Source: Mycoplasmopsis lipofaciens ATCC 35015
GTDB lineage: Bacteria > Bacillota_I > Bacilli_A > Mycoplasmatales > Metamycoplasmataceae
Direction of reading: 5' to 3'
NCBI RefSeq assembly: GCF_000686585.1
Contig: NZ_JMKY01000005.1
Coordinates: 1 to 64,000, forward strand
DNA length: 64,000 nucleotides
The notes below the pieces were generated by a model. The model did no database searches. It saw nothing but the letters and a program-made list of their open reading frames with translations, and had not been told where the DNA came from. Every line of letters starts with the position of its first letter. The first letter of the stretch is position 1. Below, one piece after another: positions 19,375 through 30,773 of the stretch. A program made the position numbers and the translations under genes.

Positions 19375-22300
19375 ATGGCAATAAAAAGTAGTAAATCTGT
19401 TGTTGTGTTAACAGGATTAATTGCAGCAACATTTACATCTGGTAGTATTTTGGTTTCATTAATTTATTTGAAAAACAGTAATGAAAAAAATAGAAAGCAA
19501 ACTATTAAAGAATATGCTGATTCAATCAAAGTTCATGTTGATGGAAATACTAATGAATTATATGCTAGTTATATTTCAGAACAAAGTTTTGTTAAAGAAA
19601 ATGAAGAAGATGAAAATTATTCATATTCATTAAGTGTTGACAAAGATAAAGTGAATGATAAAACTGGTCAATTAGTTCTTGATATTATTGTAAAAAATAA
19701 GAAAAAACCTAGCGAAACATTAAAAGTTTCTAGAATAGTATCAGGTTTTAAATGCTTTGATAAAAATGAAGTAATTAGAGAAGGCAAAGGTTTAGAAAAT
19801 AAATTTGATAATGTAAATGAATTACGTAATTTTTTAAATTCATTAAGTAAAAGTTATTATGGTTTACAAAAATTAGAAGATAATGGTTATATTAAAGTTG
19901 AACTTTTACCACAGAGTTTAGGTGTAACATTTAGTAATTATGAATTAACTACAGTTACAGAAAATTCAGTGGCTAAATACGTTTTTAAAATTAATTATAA
20001 AGTTCTAGGAGAATTAAAAACCTATGAAAATGAAAATTCTTTGAATAATAAAACAATTTTAAAAGATAATAAAGAGAATAAAACTGCTAGCTTGTTTTTA
20101 GATATTTCAAAATTTGTAAAAAATGTTTCAGCAAGTGAAACAGCTAAAACTATTCATGAATTAGAATTGCTAAAATCTAAATTTGACAATTTATTGAATG
20201 AAATTCAAAATTCGAAAGAAAAATATAAAAATGATTCATATGACGAATTAATTAGAAAAATTAATAATCAAAGATCACAAATTGATTCTTTTCTTGCTAA
20301 ACCTGAATTAACTAAAAACACTGACTTAAATTCATTTAATGATAAATTTGATGAGTATTCTAATGAGAAAAACATGATTGATTTACAAAACGCAATTGAA
20401 GAAGCGCAAGCAATATTAGATAAATATGAAAACAAATTTTCAACTGATACAATGAATTTAAAGAAAGCAATTCAAGAAGCAAACCAAGCTATTACAAATC
20501 ATAGTGTAAATGAATTTTTCAATCATATAACTAGTGTTAATGAAAATAAGATTGAATATATTAATTCTATTGAAAATGAATTAGAAAATTCTAAAAAACC
20601 GTTTAAGAATTGAAAGACTGAAAATGAAGATTTTATTAATTTCATAATTAATAAAAATCCTATGAATACTGAAGAAAGTCAATTAGTTGATAAGTTAAAT
20701 CATTTAAATGAATTATTAAATAAAAATATTGATCAAACTACACCATTAGAAGTCAAAACAACTTATACTGATTTTTTGGCTACAGTAGTTTCTTTAAAAG
20801 AAATGATTAGTAATGCTATTAAAAGTGAATTAAATTTTATTGAGCAATTTAAATTAACATATCCTAATGATAATTCAGCACTCAATTTAAATTGAAATTA
20901 TCAATTAGTTAATATTAATGATAAAGAAAAAACATTAGGAAGTTGAATTGATTATTTTAGTTTTCTTGAGAAAGATTCATATCAATTGTTAAATACAAAA
21001 TTAAATCAAGTTAAACAATTAAAAGATCTAGTTAAACAAATTAGACAAAATGCATTAAAAGATGTTGTTGATAAAATCAAAGATGAAGTTTTATTAATCA
21101 AACCATTAGTTGAAAAATTAAAAGATTCAAAATATGACACCATTAGTGATGATATTAAAAATGCGTTTGATATTAATACAACAGAAGGAGAAAATTATAA
21201 AAACGCTTTAGATTTTGTTAATAATACAAAAAATTATTTAGATTACAAAAAGCCTGAATTAAATAATGTTCTTACAAAATTAATCAACGATAAAAATAAT
21301 TTAATAGATGCGATGTCTCGTATCGATGATAGAGATGAATTTTATAAACATGCATTCGAAAAGGCAAAAAACAAAATTGAAACTTTTGAACTCGCGTTAC
21401 AAAATGATTATAAATTAATTCCTATTTCTTCTGATATTCAAGATGATATTAATACAGCTAAAAATAATTTAGTAGATCAAAATAATATTGCTGCAATTGA
21501 TGATAATTCTTTGGATATCAAATTGAAAAATATTGAGGATTCTTTGAAAGCGGCAAAGACTAAAGCTGATAATTTAGTTGATAGTTCTAGAAGTTTGGCA
21601 TTAGAAGAATTAAATAAAATTAAAGAAATTAAAAAATATGTTGCAAAAAATCCAATGTCATTGAATAAAAATGATTTTGATTTTGATGTTGACTCAATAG
21701 AAAAAATATTAGTTTCTGGTTCAAAAGATATTCAAAATTACCAACAAAAAACAACGGAATTGCAAACTATTGTTCAAGATTATAATAGTAAGATTAACTC
21801 TAAATTAGATGAATTAGTAAATTCTATTACTGCATCTTTAACTGAAATAGATAATTTTAAAGTTGATGAAGTTATTTTGAGTGATGTAAAAAATATTATT
21901 TTAAATAAATTAAATAGTTCGGAAACTCAAAATATTATTGCTGAATTAACAAATGTAAAAAATCAAAAAGAAAGTTTTAAAAATGATTACACATCAACTT
22001 CAACATTTAGTCTAGATGATACAAAAACTAAATTGGATAATTTAAATAATGTTTTCATGACAACTCAAGAAAACAAACAAGACGCACTAAACGCTGTTGA
22101 ATTGAAAAAAGAAAGTGTTGTTGATTTACAAACAAAATTAAATGAATTAATAACAAAAGCTAAAACAGAATATAAATTACCTAATGACTCATTGATATTT
22201 AAAAATATTAATGATTATTTCACAAATAATTTAAATAATTTAGAAGATAAAAATTTAACTCAACTAACTCAAATAGAAATCAAATTAAAAGAATTTAAGA

Positions 22301-25116
22301 GTCAATTAATTTCTAAAATGGAAATGAAATTAAATACTGATAGAGAAACTTTAAACAATAAAATAAATGAAGCTAAACAGTTAAAAGAAAACAATTCTAA
22401 TGATAATGATATTGTTAATGTTTTAGAACAACCTATAATCGATGCAGAAATAATTAAAAATAATCCTAATAGCAACATAAAAGAAATTAATGATGAATTT
22501 AATAAGTTGCAAATGGTATTAGATAAAGTTGAATCTATAATAAAAGCCAAAAAAGCAATAGAAGACGCTAACGATGTAATATCAAAAGGGAATATAAAAC
22601 CTGAAGATGAAAATGATATTAATTCTAAAAAAGATGAAATAAACAACGCAATTACAGATCCAAGTAAAACTAAAGAAGATATTGATAAATTAACTGATGA
22701 ATTAAATAAAAAAGTAGAAAAAGCTAAATTAAATAAACTTATTGAAGAGGCTAAAGAATTTAGAGACAAGCATAAAAATAGTGAAAAAATTATAGGCAAT
22801 TTAACTATTCAAATTCAAGAAGCGGAAAATACCTTGCAAAATGAAAATTCAACAGTGGAAGAATTTAACAGTGAATTAAATAATTTAAATGAAGAATTAA
22901 ATAAGGCTAGATCTAGAAATAAATTTTATGATATTAAAATAAAATATCTTGAATATAAATCTAAAATTAAAAATTATAATTCTGATCATCTTGGAATCAT
23001 AGAAGAAAAAGAATATGATGAAGATGAGATAAATAAAATGTTAAATCAAATAGATGAAAATATTTCAACAAAAGAAATACAAATCGATTTTAATACAGAT
23101 AGTAAACGAATTGATGAGTTGGCAAATAACTTGAATATTAATGTAGCTGAAAGTTATGCATCGTATATACAAAGATATTTTTCTGGCATGGAGACTTTTG
23201 GAATTTTTTATTTAACACCATTTAGATATTTAATTTCTACCAGTAAGAATGAGAAAATTGAATATGATTCTACAAAAGTGTTTATTCAAATAGATAATAT
23301 TGGTGATGTATCTGAATTTATTGCTCGCGATGCTGATAAAGCAATAGATATTTTGGAAACATTTATGTTGTATTTATGAAAAACCAATTTTTATTATTAC
23401 ATAAAAGAAGACTTGCTTAAGGAACAAATTAATCAATTCCCAAATTTAAATCAACGTCCAAATCTATTTTCAATGGAACCATTTAATTTTCCAATTATTG
23501 CTTATAATGAAGCATATCCAGAAATTATTGCAAAAGCCAATGAATGTTTAGAATTAATAGAAGACGATTCTGTAACCACAGAACAACTTGCTAGTGCATA
23601 TTTTAATCTTCGAATTATGGAGAAAAAAGCGATTGTTAAAACATTTATAAAACAATATGAATCGTCAAATAATAATCCGACTCTAGATGACGAAATAAAT
23701 GCTGAATTTGTTCAATTGATTAATGAAGCAACAAATCTATTAAATATTGATATTTTTGATAGAAAACATTTAGACAAAATTAAGGCATTTTTAGATAAAG
23801 TTCAAAAAATTAAAAAGAGAGCATATCTTAAATATATATCTTCAGTGTTTAAAAGATATGTTTCTAAATTTAAAACTAAATACGATAACTATGATAAATC
23901 TGATTTAGATCGTTGAAATTATGCTAGAAATTCATATGATAAAATTAAGGAAATTATAGAAAAAATTGATAATTACGTTCCAACAGATAATATATATAAT
24001 ACAATAGAAGCCCTCATGTATTCTGCAATTGATCCATGAAAAAATTTTCTAGATAGTTTTTCAATAGATTCCAAAAACGGAAAAGATAATTATGAAGCGT
24101 TTACTTTAATATCAAATATTAATGTGCTTATTAATAGTTCAACTGAACTCATAAACAATGAATCATATTATTTACATAAAAACATTTCATTTATGTATTC
24201 AAAATTCCCAGATAAAAAACTTATTGAATTTGCAAATGTAATTGACAGAAAAAGTAAGGAACTTTGAGAACGAATAAATCAATCATTCGAAGAAAAAGAA
24301 GTTTTTGATTATAATGGACTTACCTCAAAAGAAGCAGCGGAATATTTATACTATGGAAGCGCTGCTAAATTAGAACAACTATTTTTGGAAAATGAATTAT
24401 TTAATAATATAAAAAATAGAGATTTTCTTAACAAAGTAATGACTAGATTAAATATTGGCAATTATGAATCATTATTACAAAAAAATCAAAGTTTTAGTGA
24501 TACAATTCAAAAACTTGAAAGAATGGAAAAAATTTCTAATGATTTTTCTCCAAAAGAATTTTTTGAAAAAGTTAGAACATTGTCCGTTGTCGCTCATTTG
24601 GTAAATAAAATGGCTATTTATTTTGAATTTGAAGACTCAATGTTAGAAAACGAAGATTTTGCTAATATTTGAATGACAAATTCAAAACAATTTAATTTTG
24701 GTGGTAACATAATGAAATTAACTTTCAAAGAAGCTAAAGAAAAAATAATTAATTTATTAACAACTAAATTTGCAGAGTTTACTAATGATGATAAATACAC
24801 ATCTAGTGAAATGTATATTTATCATCAATACTTATTAGATAGATATGATTTTTTAGTAAAAGAATTTACAAACTTATGTAAGGGACATCTTTATGATAAA
24901 TATGAACAATTAAAAGAATTGTATGAATCTAATCAAGGTGGCGCTCATCCAGAAGAAGGACTTAAAATTTTATTAAATGAAAATGCTGTAAATACGTGAA
25001 ATTGAACAAATTTATTTTCTCTTTCTTCAATATCTTATTCTAATTTTTCAGAGATTGAAAAAAGAATAATAGAATTTGTAGGAATATTGAAACAAGCTGA
25101 AGATGCAGCAAAATAA
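19375..25116 (+). CDS. Giant membrane-anchored helical protein (1913 aa)
   Basis: 1913 aa, in one frame with about ten UGA codons. Residues 1-30 carry a hydrophobic signal-anchor (SVVVLTGLIAATFTSGSILVSLIYL) without a lipobox Cys, so it stays in the membrane with the rest outside. Residues 40-250 look like a mixed domain with beta strands (GQLVLDIIVKNKKK, KPSETLKVSRIVSGF). From about 250 to 1300 it is almost purely helical with repeated patterns such as IEEAQAILDKYENK, INEAKQLKENNSNDN and EDANDVISKGNIKPEDENDI, like the FIVAR/GA-type three-helix modules of large surface proteins of Gram-positives. The C-terminal 600 residues have more aromatic residues and may be a separate domain. Probably an adhesin or structural surface protein; not assigned. 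AAGGAG site and TATAAT promoter upstream, strong terminator after. Confidence 0.85.
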
Positions 25117-25141
25117 ATATTTTAAGAATAAAACAGATTAT

Positions 25142-25177
25142 AAAAACACACCTAAATTTTAATAAAGGTGTGTTTTT
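25142..25177. terminator. Bidirectional terminator after the giant gene
   Basis: Perfect 12-bp stem AAAAACACACCT/AGGTGTGTTTTT with a 12-nt loop, between converging genes. Confidence 0.88.
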
Positions 25178-25192
25178 ATATTTTCGTTATTT

Positions 25193-25651
25193 TTATAAAT
25201 CAACAAAAAATAAGGTTATTTTTTTAAATTCTTTTTTGGTAATTTTATTTTCTGTTTTATTTCTCAAATTAGCGATTATTTTTCAACTATATAAATCTAA
25301 ATAAATATAAAAAGTATTAGATTTATATTTTCATATAAATTGCGATTGATTACTATTTATTTTTTGAAGTCAATTACATACTTTTATATAACTAATAATT
25401 ATTCCATTGCAAATTACAAGAAGTAATAAAAAGACATAAATTAGTAATGTTCAATAAATTGGTAAATTTCATTTGTTTTGTAAAGAAAAAATAATGTATA
25501 AGGAAGTAAAAATAATTACTGCTAATAGTAAAATGATTTCAAAAAAATAAAAATAATATTTATTTTTTGTAGTTAATTTAGAACTTAATGTGTTTTCTAG
25601 CTTTGAATTTGAAATGTTTAAATTTTGGAATTTTTGATATAAGTTATCCAA
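25193..25651 (-). CDS. Two-helix membrane protein coupled to ktrB, TTG start
   Basis: 152 aa. The start is TTG at 25651-25649, supported by a perfect AGGAGG 6 nt upstream that lies inside the end of ktrB; the first codons overlap the ktrB stop by 8 nt, so translation is coupled. Two membrane helices (about residues 35-57 and 65-86) in a hairpin, a charged cytosolic N-terminus of about 30 residues and a C-terminal 65-residue domain with many aromatic residues (FIWKYKSNTFYIYLDLYSW) on the cytosolic side. No recognised family. Position suggests a partner of the Ktr potassium system. Confidence 0.8.
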
Positions 25652-27233
25652 TAGTTACCTCCTCACTAATGTATTCATATTTATACGAAAAGTTATGTTT
25701 TGAACCTCAAATTAGAATGGTACTACTAATTCCAAATTGACCAATAAACATTAAGATACTAATAAATATTTTACTTGCAATATTATAATGAGCAGTTATA
25801 CCCGATGATAATCCCGTAGTACCAAAAGCTGAAACTGTTTCAAATAAAACATGTATGTATGACATTTTTTTACTATCAATTGAACCATAATAATAATCCA
25901 TACTTGACATTGTTATAAAACTTATTACAAGCACAATAAATAAACTAATTGAAAAGACTATTGCACTCATTCTTACTGTTTGATCTTCAATTTTTCTTTT
26001 AAATGATCTTACAGATGGTTTACCGATCATTTTAGAAATAATAGATAATATAAGAATAGCAAAAGTTGTAGTTCTAATTCCTCCACCCGTTGAAGCAGGA
26101 GCTGCTCCTATAAACATTAATATTATATTTGTCATAATGCTACCATGTGTCAAATCGGCCATATTTATTGTCGCAAAACCGGCACTACGAGTAGAAGCTG
26201 TTGTAAAAATTAAAGCTCAAATTTTATATCCTTTATTTCCATAATAACCATCTTGTTTTCAAAAATTAGTTAAACCTGTTCCTTTGTTAGAAGCTTCAAA
26301 ACTAATTAAAAGGATAAATCCAACAATTGAAACAATTAAATATGTTAAAGCACTAATTTTAGATAAAAGAGCTCAATAATATTTACGTTTAGGATATTTC
26401 ATTTTAAAACGTATAAAATTTAAAAAATCATGGATTACAGGATATCCAAGTCCGCCAACAATAAAAAGAAATAAAAAGATAATTTGTAAATCAATATTTT
26501 TATAATATGGTATCAATGAATTTTGACCAATAATATCAAAACCGGCATTATTTAATGCACTAATACAATGGAAAAAACCATATCTAAAACTTAGGGCTCA
26601 ATTATTTTGTGGAGAAACATATTCACCTATTATTTTATTACTATCATTATAGACATTATTGGTATTTGTAACAGTTGGAAAACTATTTGCGCTAGGTGTT
26701 GCAAAAAAGAAATAGAAACTAAGCAATATGCTAAATACTAAAAATATTATTAATAAAAGCCCAATTGAATCAATAACCACTTTTTTTGTTTGTCTTGAAT
26801 TTGTAGAGCCTCTTTCAAAATTAACTAGTTCCACTTCACTTAAACTACTTTTATTATTGAAAAATAATAAACTTATCAAAAATATTTTAAGCGCAAAAAT
26901 ACCTAAACCACCGCTAAAAATTAATATTGCTATTATGGTCTGACCAAACATATTTCATGTATCATATGTTGTTTTTGTCACTAAACCAGTATCACTAAAA
27001 GCTGAACATGTTGTGAAAAAAGCATCTCAAAAACTTATACTATTTCAATTAGAATATTTTGCACTATGAGTTATTGGACTATATAACAAGAATGTTCCAA
27101 TAATAACTACCAGTAGATATATTAAGAATATAAATCTAACTTTTGTTATATTCTTTTTTCATTTTAAATAATTAAGAAAAAAATTTCTTAGTTTGCTATT
27201 TCTTCATAAATAGCCAATTTTTAAATTTTTCAT
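25644..27233 (-). CDS. ktrB: Potassium uptake protein KtrB/TrkH family
   Basis: 529 aa with UGA tryptophans. Four membrane-pore-membrane repeats, each with a selectivity-filter glycine: AFSDTGLV, LNNAGFDI, TRSAGFAT and FGTTGLSS. The third repeat is followed by GAAPASTGGGIRTTTF, the conserved TrkH/KtrB loop. It is the ion-translocating subunit of the Na+- or H+-linked K+ importer; the gating ring is KtrA, encoded divergently at 27311. Slightly longer than Bacillus KtrB because of an extra loop in the segment around FPTVTNTNNVYNDSNK. Confidence 0.93.
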
Positions 27234-27310
27234 AGCATAATTTTAATATAATATTTAAAAAATAATAATCATTTATAATTGTAAGTATTAATATAGTAAA
27301 GTGAGGAAAA

Positions 27311-27982
27311 ATGAGAAAGAAAAATAATGAAGATATTTGTGTTATTGGTGCTAATCGTTTTGGTGGAGCAGTAATTGGACAATTAAGTAAAATGAATCGT
27401 TCTTTATTAATTATTGATAAAGATGAAGAAGTATTAAAAACATATACTGATATAGCACAAAAAATTGTGATTGCAGATGCTGCAGATATGCGAGCATTAA
27501 AAGCTTTAAATATTCAAGATATGGACACTGTAGTAGTTACAGTTCCTAATAATATTGAGATAGTAGCTGCCTTACTTGAATTAAAAGTTAAAAACATAAT
27601 TGCTCGTGCCACATCACGTCGTCATGCTCGCGTTTTGGAACAAATTGGTGTTAACGTTATTGTTCGTCCTGAATATGAAGCTGGTGTTCGAACAGCATTA
27701 ATAGCTGCAAATCCAAACTTTATTAAGTATTCAAAAAATTTACAAGAAATTGGGGATGATTTCGTTATGGGTACAACATTGATAACTAATCAAACCTTAG
27801 TAAATAAATCTATAAAGGATGTTAATTTTCATGAATATGGTATTTCTGTTGTTTTAATTAAAAGAGGTGTTGAAATAATTCTTCCAAACGGTTTAACAAC
27901 TTTAAAATACAATGATTTATTAACCATTTTGGGTAAAGTTGAAGATGTAACACATGCTTTTGGAATATTAAACAAACAATAA
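27311..27982 (+). CDS. ktrA: Potassium uptake regulatory protein KtrA (RCK)
   Basis: 223 aa, full length. RCK_N Rossmann fold with nucleotide motif VIGANRFGGAVIGQL at residues 11-25 and acidic end of strand 2 LLIIDKDEE; RCK_C from about 140 with FVMGTTLITNQTLVNKSIKDVNF and LPNGLTTLKYNDLLTILGK. It forms the octameric ring that gates KtrB with ATP or ADP. RCK_C is the c-di-AMP-binding domain in Firmicutes, so the cyclase at 3663 may act here. GAGGAAAA site, 77-bp divergent promoter region with ktrB. Confidence 0.95.
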   Translation: MRKKNNEDICVIGANRFGGAVIGQLSKMNRSLLIIDKDEEVLKTYTDIAQKIVIADAADMRALKALNIQDMDTVVVTVPNNIEIVAALLELKVKNIIARATSRRHARVLEQIGVNVIVRPEYEAGVRTALIAANPNFIKYSKNLQEIGDDFVMGTTLITNQTLVNKSIKDVNFHEYGISVVLIKRGVEIILPNGLTTLKYNDLLTILGKVEDVTHAFGILNKQ

Positions 27983-28024
27983 TTTGGGATTTTCTTCCAC
28001 ATTTTTTAAAAAAATAATAAAAAA

Positions 28025-28078
28025 CAAAAAAGCGAATTTTAGTATTTTTTTTATAAAAATTTGCTTTTTTGTTTTTTT
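28025..28078 (+). terminator. Terminator after ktrA
   Basis: 16-bp stem with one G-U pair (CAAAAAAGCGAATTTT with AAAATTTGCTTTTTTG) followed by a T run. Confidence 0.85.
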
Positions 28079-28160
28079 CTAATTTAATCTATTCAATAAA
28101 TATGAAAATTAGTTATTTTTTTCATATTTTTTCTTACCTAATAATATATATTATTGTAAA

Positions 28161-28190
28161 ATTGTGGTGAATAGTGGAGGAAAGTGGAAA
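28161..28190 (+). promoter_or_regulatory. MraZ box: three 10-bp GTG repeats before mraZ
   Basis: ATTGTGGTGA, ATAGTGGAGG and AAAGTGGAAA run back to back with an exact 10-bp period. This matches the mollicute MraZ operator (three copies of AAAGTG[T/G] plus three bases, reported for M. gallisepticum). The second copy also contains the GGAGG ribosome site, so MraZ binding would sit on the start region. A TAAAAT -10 candidate at 28156-28161 is directly upstream. Confidence 0.8.
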
Positions 28191-28624
28191 TGTATGGACA
28201 ATATTCTAGAAATATAGATGCCAAAAATAGATTATCTTTACCTACCAAGTTGAGAGATCAATTAGGAAGTAAATTTTATCTTACAATTGGCATGGAAAAT
28301 GTTGTAGAAATACGTTCGATTGCTGAATTTGAAAAACTTACTAGTGAATTAACTAGTCAAGGTTCATTTAATAGTGATGCTCGTAAGTTAAAACGCTATT
28401 GATTAGGTAGAAGTCAAGAAATAGAACTTGATAGTCAAAATCGTTTTATTTTGCCTAAACAATTCCTCGCAAAAGCCAATATTCAAAAAGAAGTTATATT
28501 TGTTGGTTTAGGCGACCTTGTTGAATTATGAGGAGCTGAAAAATACAATGAATATAATGAAAATATCAGCATTGAAGAAATATCGAGAGCTGCAGAAAAT
28601 CTTATGAATAGGAACAAGAATTAA
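28190..28624 (+). CDS. mraZ: Transcriptional regulator MraZ
   Basis: 144 aa with two UGA codons. Two AbrB-like half-domains: NIDAKNRLSLPTKLRDQLGSKFYLTIGMENVVEIRS and LDSQNRFILPKQFLAKANIQKEVIFVGLGDLVELWG, each with the D-[AS]-x-[GN]-R motif. A ring-forming DNA-binding protein that controls the dcw cluster. ATG 28190 is preferred over GTG 28184, because the GGAGG site is 9 nt from the ATG and only 3 nt from the GTG. First gene of mraZ-rsmH-(ftsA-like)-ftsZ. Confidence 0.95.
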
Positions 28625-28625
28625 T

Positions 28626-29528
28626 ATGTTAGATAAACATTATTCTGTACTTTTAAACGAATCTATTGATGCACTAAAAATTAAAGAAGACGGTATATAC
28701 GTTGATTTAACATTAGGCATGGGTGGTCATTCGAGTTTGATATTAAGCCAATTAACTAAAGGACAACTTATTGGTTTTGACAAAGACAATTTTGCGATAG
28801 AAAAGAGTCGTGAACGTTTAAGTAAAATTAATAGTAATTTTCATTTAATTCATTCTGATTTTGAAAATATAACAAATGAATTACAAAAAATGAAAATACT
28901 TAAAGTTGATGGCATAATAGCAGATCTTGGGATCTCTTCACCACAAGTTGATAACACAGAGCGTGGTTTCTCTTACAATAAAAACTCGCGTTTAGATATG
29001 CGTATGAATATGGATCAAGAACTTGATGCATATAAAGTGGTTAATGAATATAGTGAAAGTGATTTGATTAAAATTTTCATTGATAACGCTGAGGTAAAAC
29101 TTGCAAAGCGAGTTGCGAAAGCCATCGTCGAAAATCGACCAATTACTTATACTATTGAATTAGCAGACGTTATAAGAAATAGTTTGCCAGCTAAACTTGT
29201 GAAATTAAAAAATCCTTGTAAAGCAATTTTTCAAGCTATTCGTATTGAGGTTAATCATGAACTAGATTCTTTACGCAATATGCTAAATCAAGCTATTAAT
29301 TTATTAAAAATAAATGGTAGTTTGGCAATTATTACATTTCATTCGATTGAAGATAGAATTGTAAAACGTTTTTTTGGTAATTTAATAAAAAATAAAATGC
29401 CAGATAAAATGCCAATAAATGAAATTAAACAATATAGTGTAAAAACTATTAATCCATCTAGAAATGAATTAGAGGAAAATAGGCGTTCACGTAGTGCAAA
29501 GTTAAGAGTATTGACTAAACACTTTTAA
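28626..29528 (+). CDS. rsmH: 16S rRNA m4C1402 methyltransferase RsmH (MraW)
   Basis: 300 aa. HYSVLLNESIDALKIKEDG, then SAM loop DLTLGMGGHSSLIL, LIGFDKD, DGIIADLGISSPQVD, ERGFSYNKNSRLDMRM, and the C-terminal ITFHSIEDRIVKRFF with NRRSRSAKLRVL, all diagnostic of RsmH. It methylates N4 of C1402 in 16S rRNA. Starts 1 nt after the mraZ stop. Confidence 0.98.
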   Translation: MLDKHYSVLLNESIDALKIKEDGIYVDLTLGMGGHSSLILSQLTKGQLIGFDKDNFAIEKSRERLSKINSNFHLIHSDFENITNELQKMKILKVDGIIADLGISSPQVDNTERGFSYNKNSRLDMRMNMDQELDAYKVVNEYSESDLIKIFIDNAEVKLAKRVAKAIVENRPITYTIELADVIRNSLPAKLVKLKNPCKAIFQAIRIEVNHELDSLRNMLNQAINLLKINGSLAIITFHSIEDRIVKRFFGNLIKNKMPDKMPINEIKQYSVKTINPSRNELEENRRSRSAKLRVLTKHF

Positions 29529-29552
29529 AATCATTATTATGAAAGGGTAGTT

Positions 29553-30761
29553 ATGAATAAGAAATATTTCGTTAATTTTCTATTAAAAAGAAATAAAATT
29601 AAAGTAAATATACTTGAAGATATTGAATCTCAATATGTTCCTATTTTTCATAAAACCTTTAATTATAAATATAATGATTTTGAACGTTTAAATAAAAGTC
29701 TTGAAGAACTTCAAATTTACATCAAAAAAGAACTTTTAAGTTCTAAGTTCAATAAAATCAAAAAAGAAGTATTTTATTCATTAATAGTAAATGATAGTTT
29801 ATTTGATGATATCAATTTTGTAAGTTTAGATACAAATATAAAATTAAATAATAATATTGTTGATGAACATGCAAAAAATGAATTGTTTAAATTGTTAAAA
29901 AATAAAACATCAAGTTCAAATTATTTTGTTATTAATCAAGAAGTATATTTATATGAATTATTTTCAGCAAATAATTCGAAAAAGTATGAATCTTTTCCTT
30001 TAAATAAAAAAGGTGAAGAACTAAAAGCATATCAAGGAATATTTACATCTGTTAAAGATTCAAATCTTATTAAGATAATTGATTCTTTTGCATCATCAGG
30101 AGTAAATTTGAATCAAGTTTTACTTGAAAGTCAAACTTTATTGGCTAATGTTAAAAAAAGTGATAAATATTCATTGTTAGTAAATTTTGATTGAAATAAC
30201 ATCATAATAAATGGTTTTTTAAATGCAAAAAATTTTTATTATAAAAAAATAAAATTTGATGTCAGAAAGCTAACAAATTATTTTCAAAATAACTTAAATT
30301 TATCAAATCATGAAATAGATTTATATTGTCAATCAATAGTTAATAGCTGAGAATTTTGCAAAAGCAATAATTTAGATGCTGTTACAAAATCAATCTATAC
30401 AGTTTTAAATCAAGTATTTTCGCAGGTTTGCGACGAGATACAAAAGATTATCAATGATGAATTAAATTTACCATTAGATATAATTATCTACGGTTCTAAT
30501 TCACAATGTCTATTAACAAAAATGATAGATTTAAATCCAAATTTATCAATTGACATTTTTGATAATAAGGAATCACAAATTTTAAATATCGATGCTTCTT
30601 CACTAGGAGCAACATATATTATTGATAATTTCAGTAAAAAAGAAAGTTTAATTAATACATTAAATAACTTACCTGATATTACGAAAAAAGGAAACAAGGT
30701 TAACAAAATGATTAACTTTGTTGCAAGCAAATTTTCAAAATTTTTTACTAAAAATTCTTAA
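29553..30761 (+). CDS. Dcw-cluster protein in the FtsA position (divergent FtsA-like?)
   Basis: 402 aa with UGA tryptophans, between rsmH and ftsZ. Sequence identity to FtsA is not evident by eye. Features that would fit an actin fold: an early strand-like YFVNFLLKRNKIKVNIL, a mid domain, a C-terminal nucleotide-loop-like LDIIIYGSNSQ (around residue 309) and LNIDASSLGATYIIDNF near residue 350, where FtsA has a G-G-A block. It ends with an amphipathic basic stretch, NKMINFVASKFSKFFTKNS, that could be a membrane-targeting helix as in FtsA. GAAAGGG ribosome site. Mollicute relatives are annotated only as a conserved family (I recall 'MAG3720 family'). A membrane tether for FtsZ is an inference from position and tail. 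Confidence 0.7.
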
Positions 30762-30773
30762 TCGGAGGCAGAT

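Noticed and set aside
22302-22799. Long open frame on the minus strand within the giant gene
   Set aside because: It is the reverse of a Lys/Asn-rich helical repeat region and gives a Leu/Ser-rich low-complexity protein; the plus frame has the promoter, ribosome site and terminator.
28184-28189. GTG start for mraZ
   Set aside because: It is only 3 nt from GGAGG; the ATG 6 nt later has proper spacing and fits MraZ N-termini.
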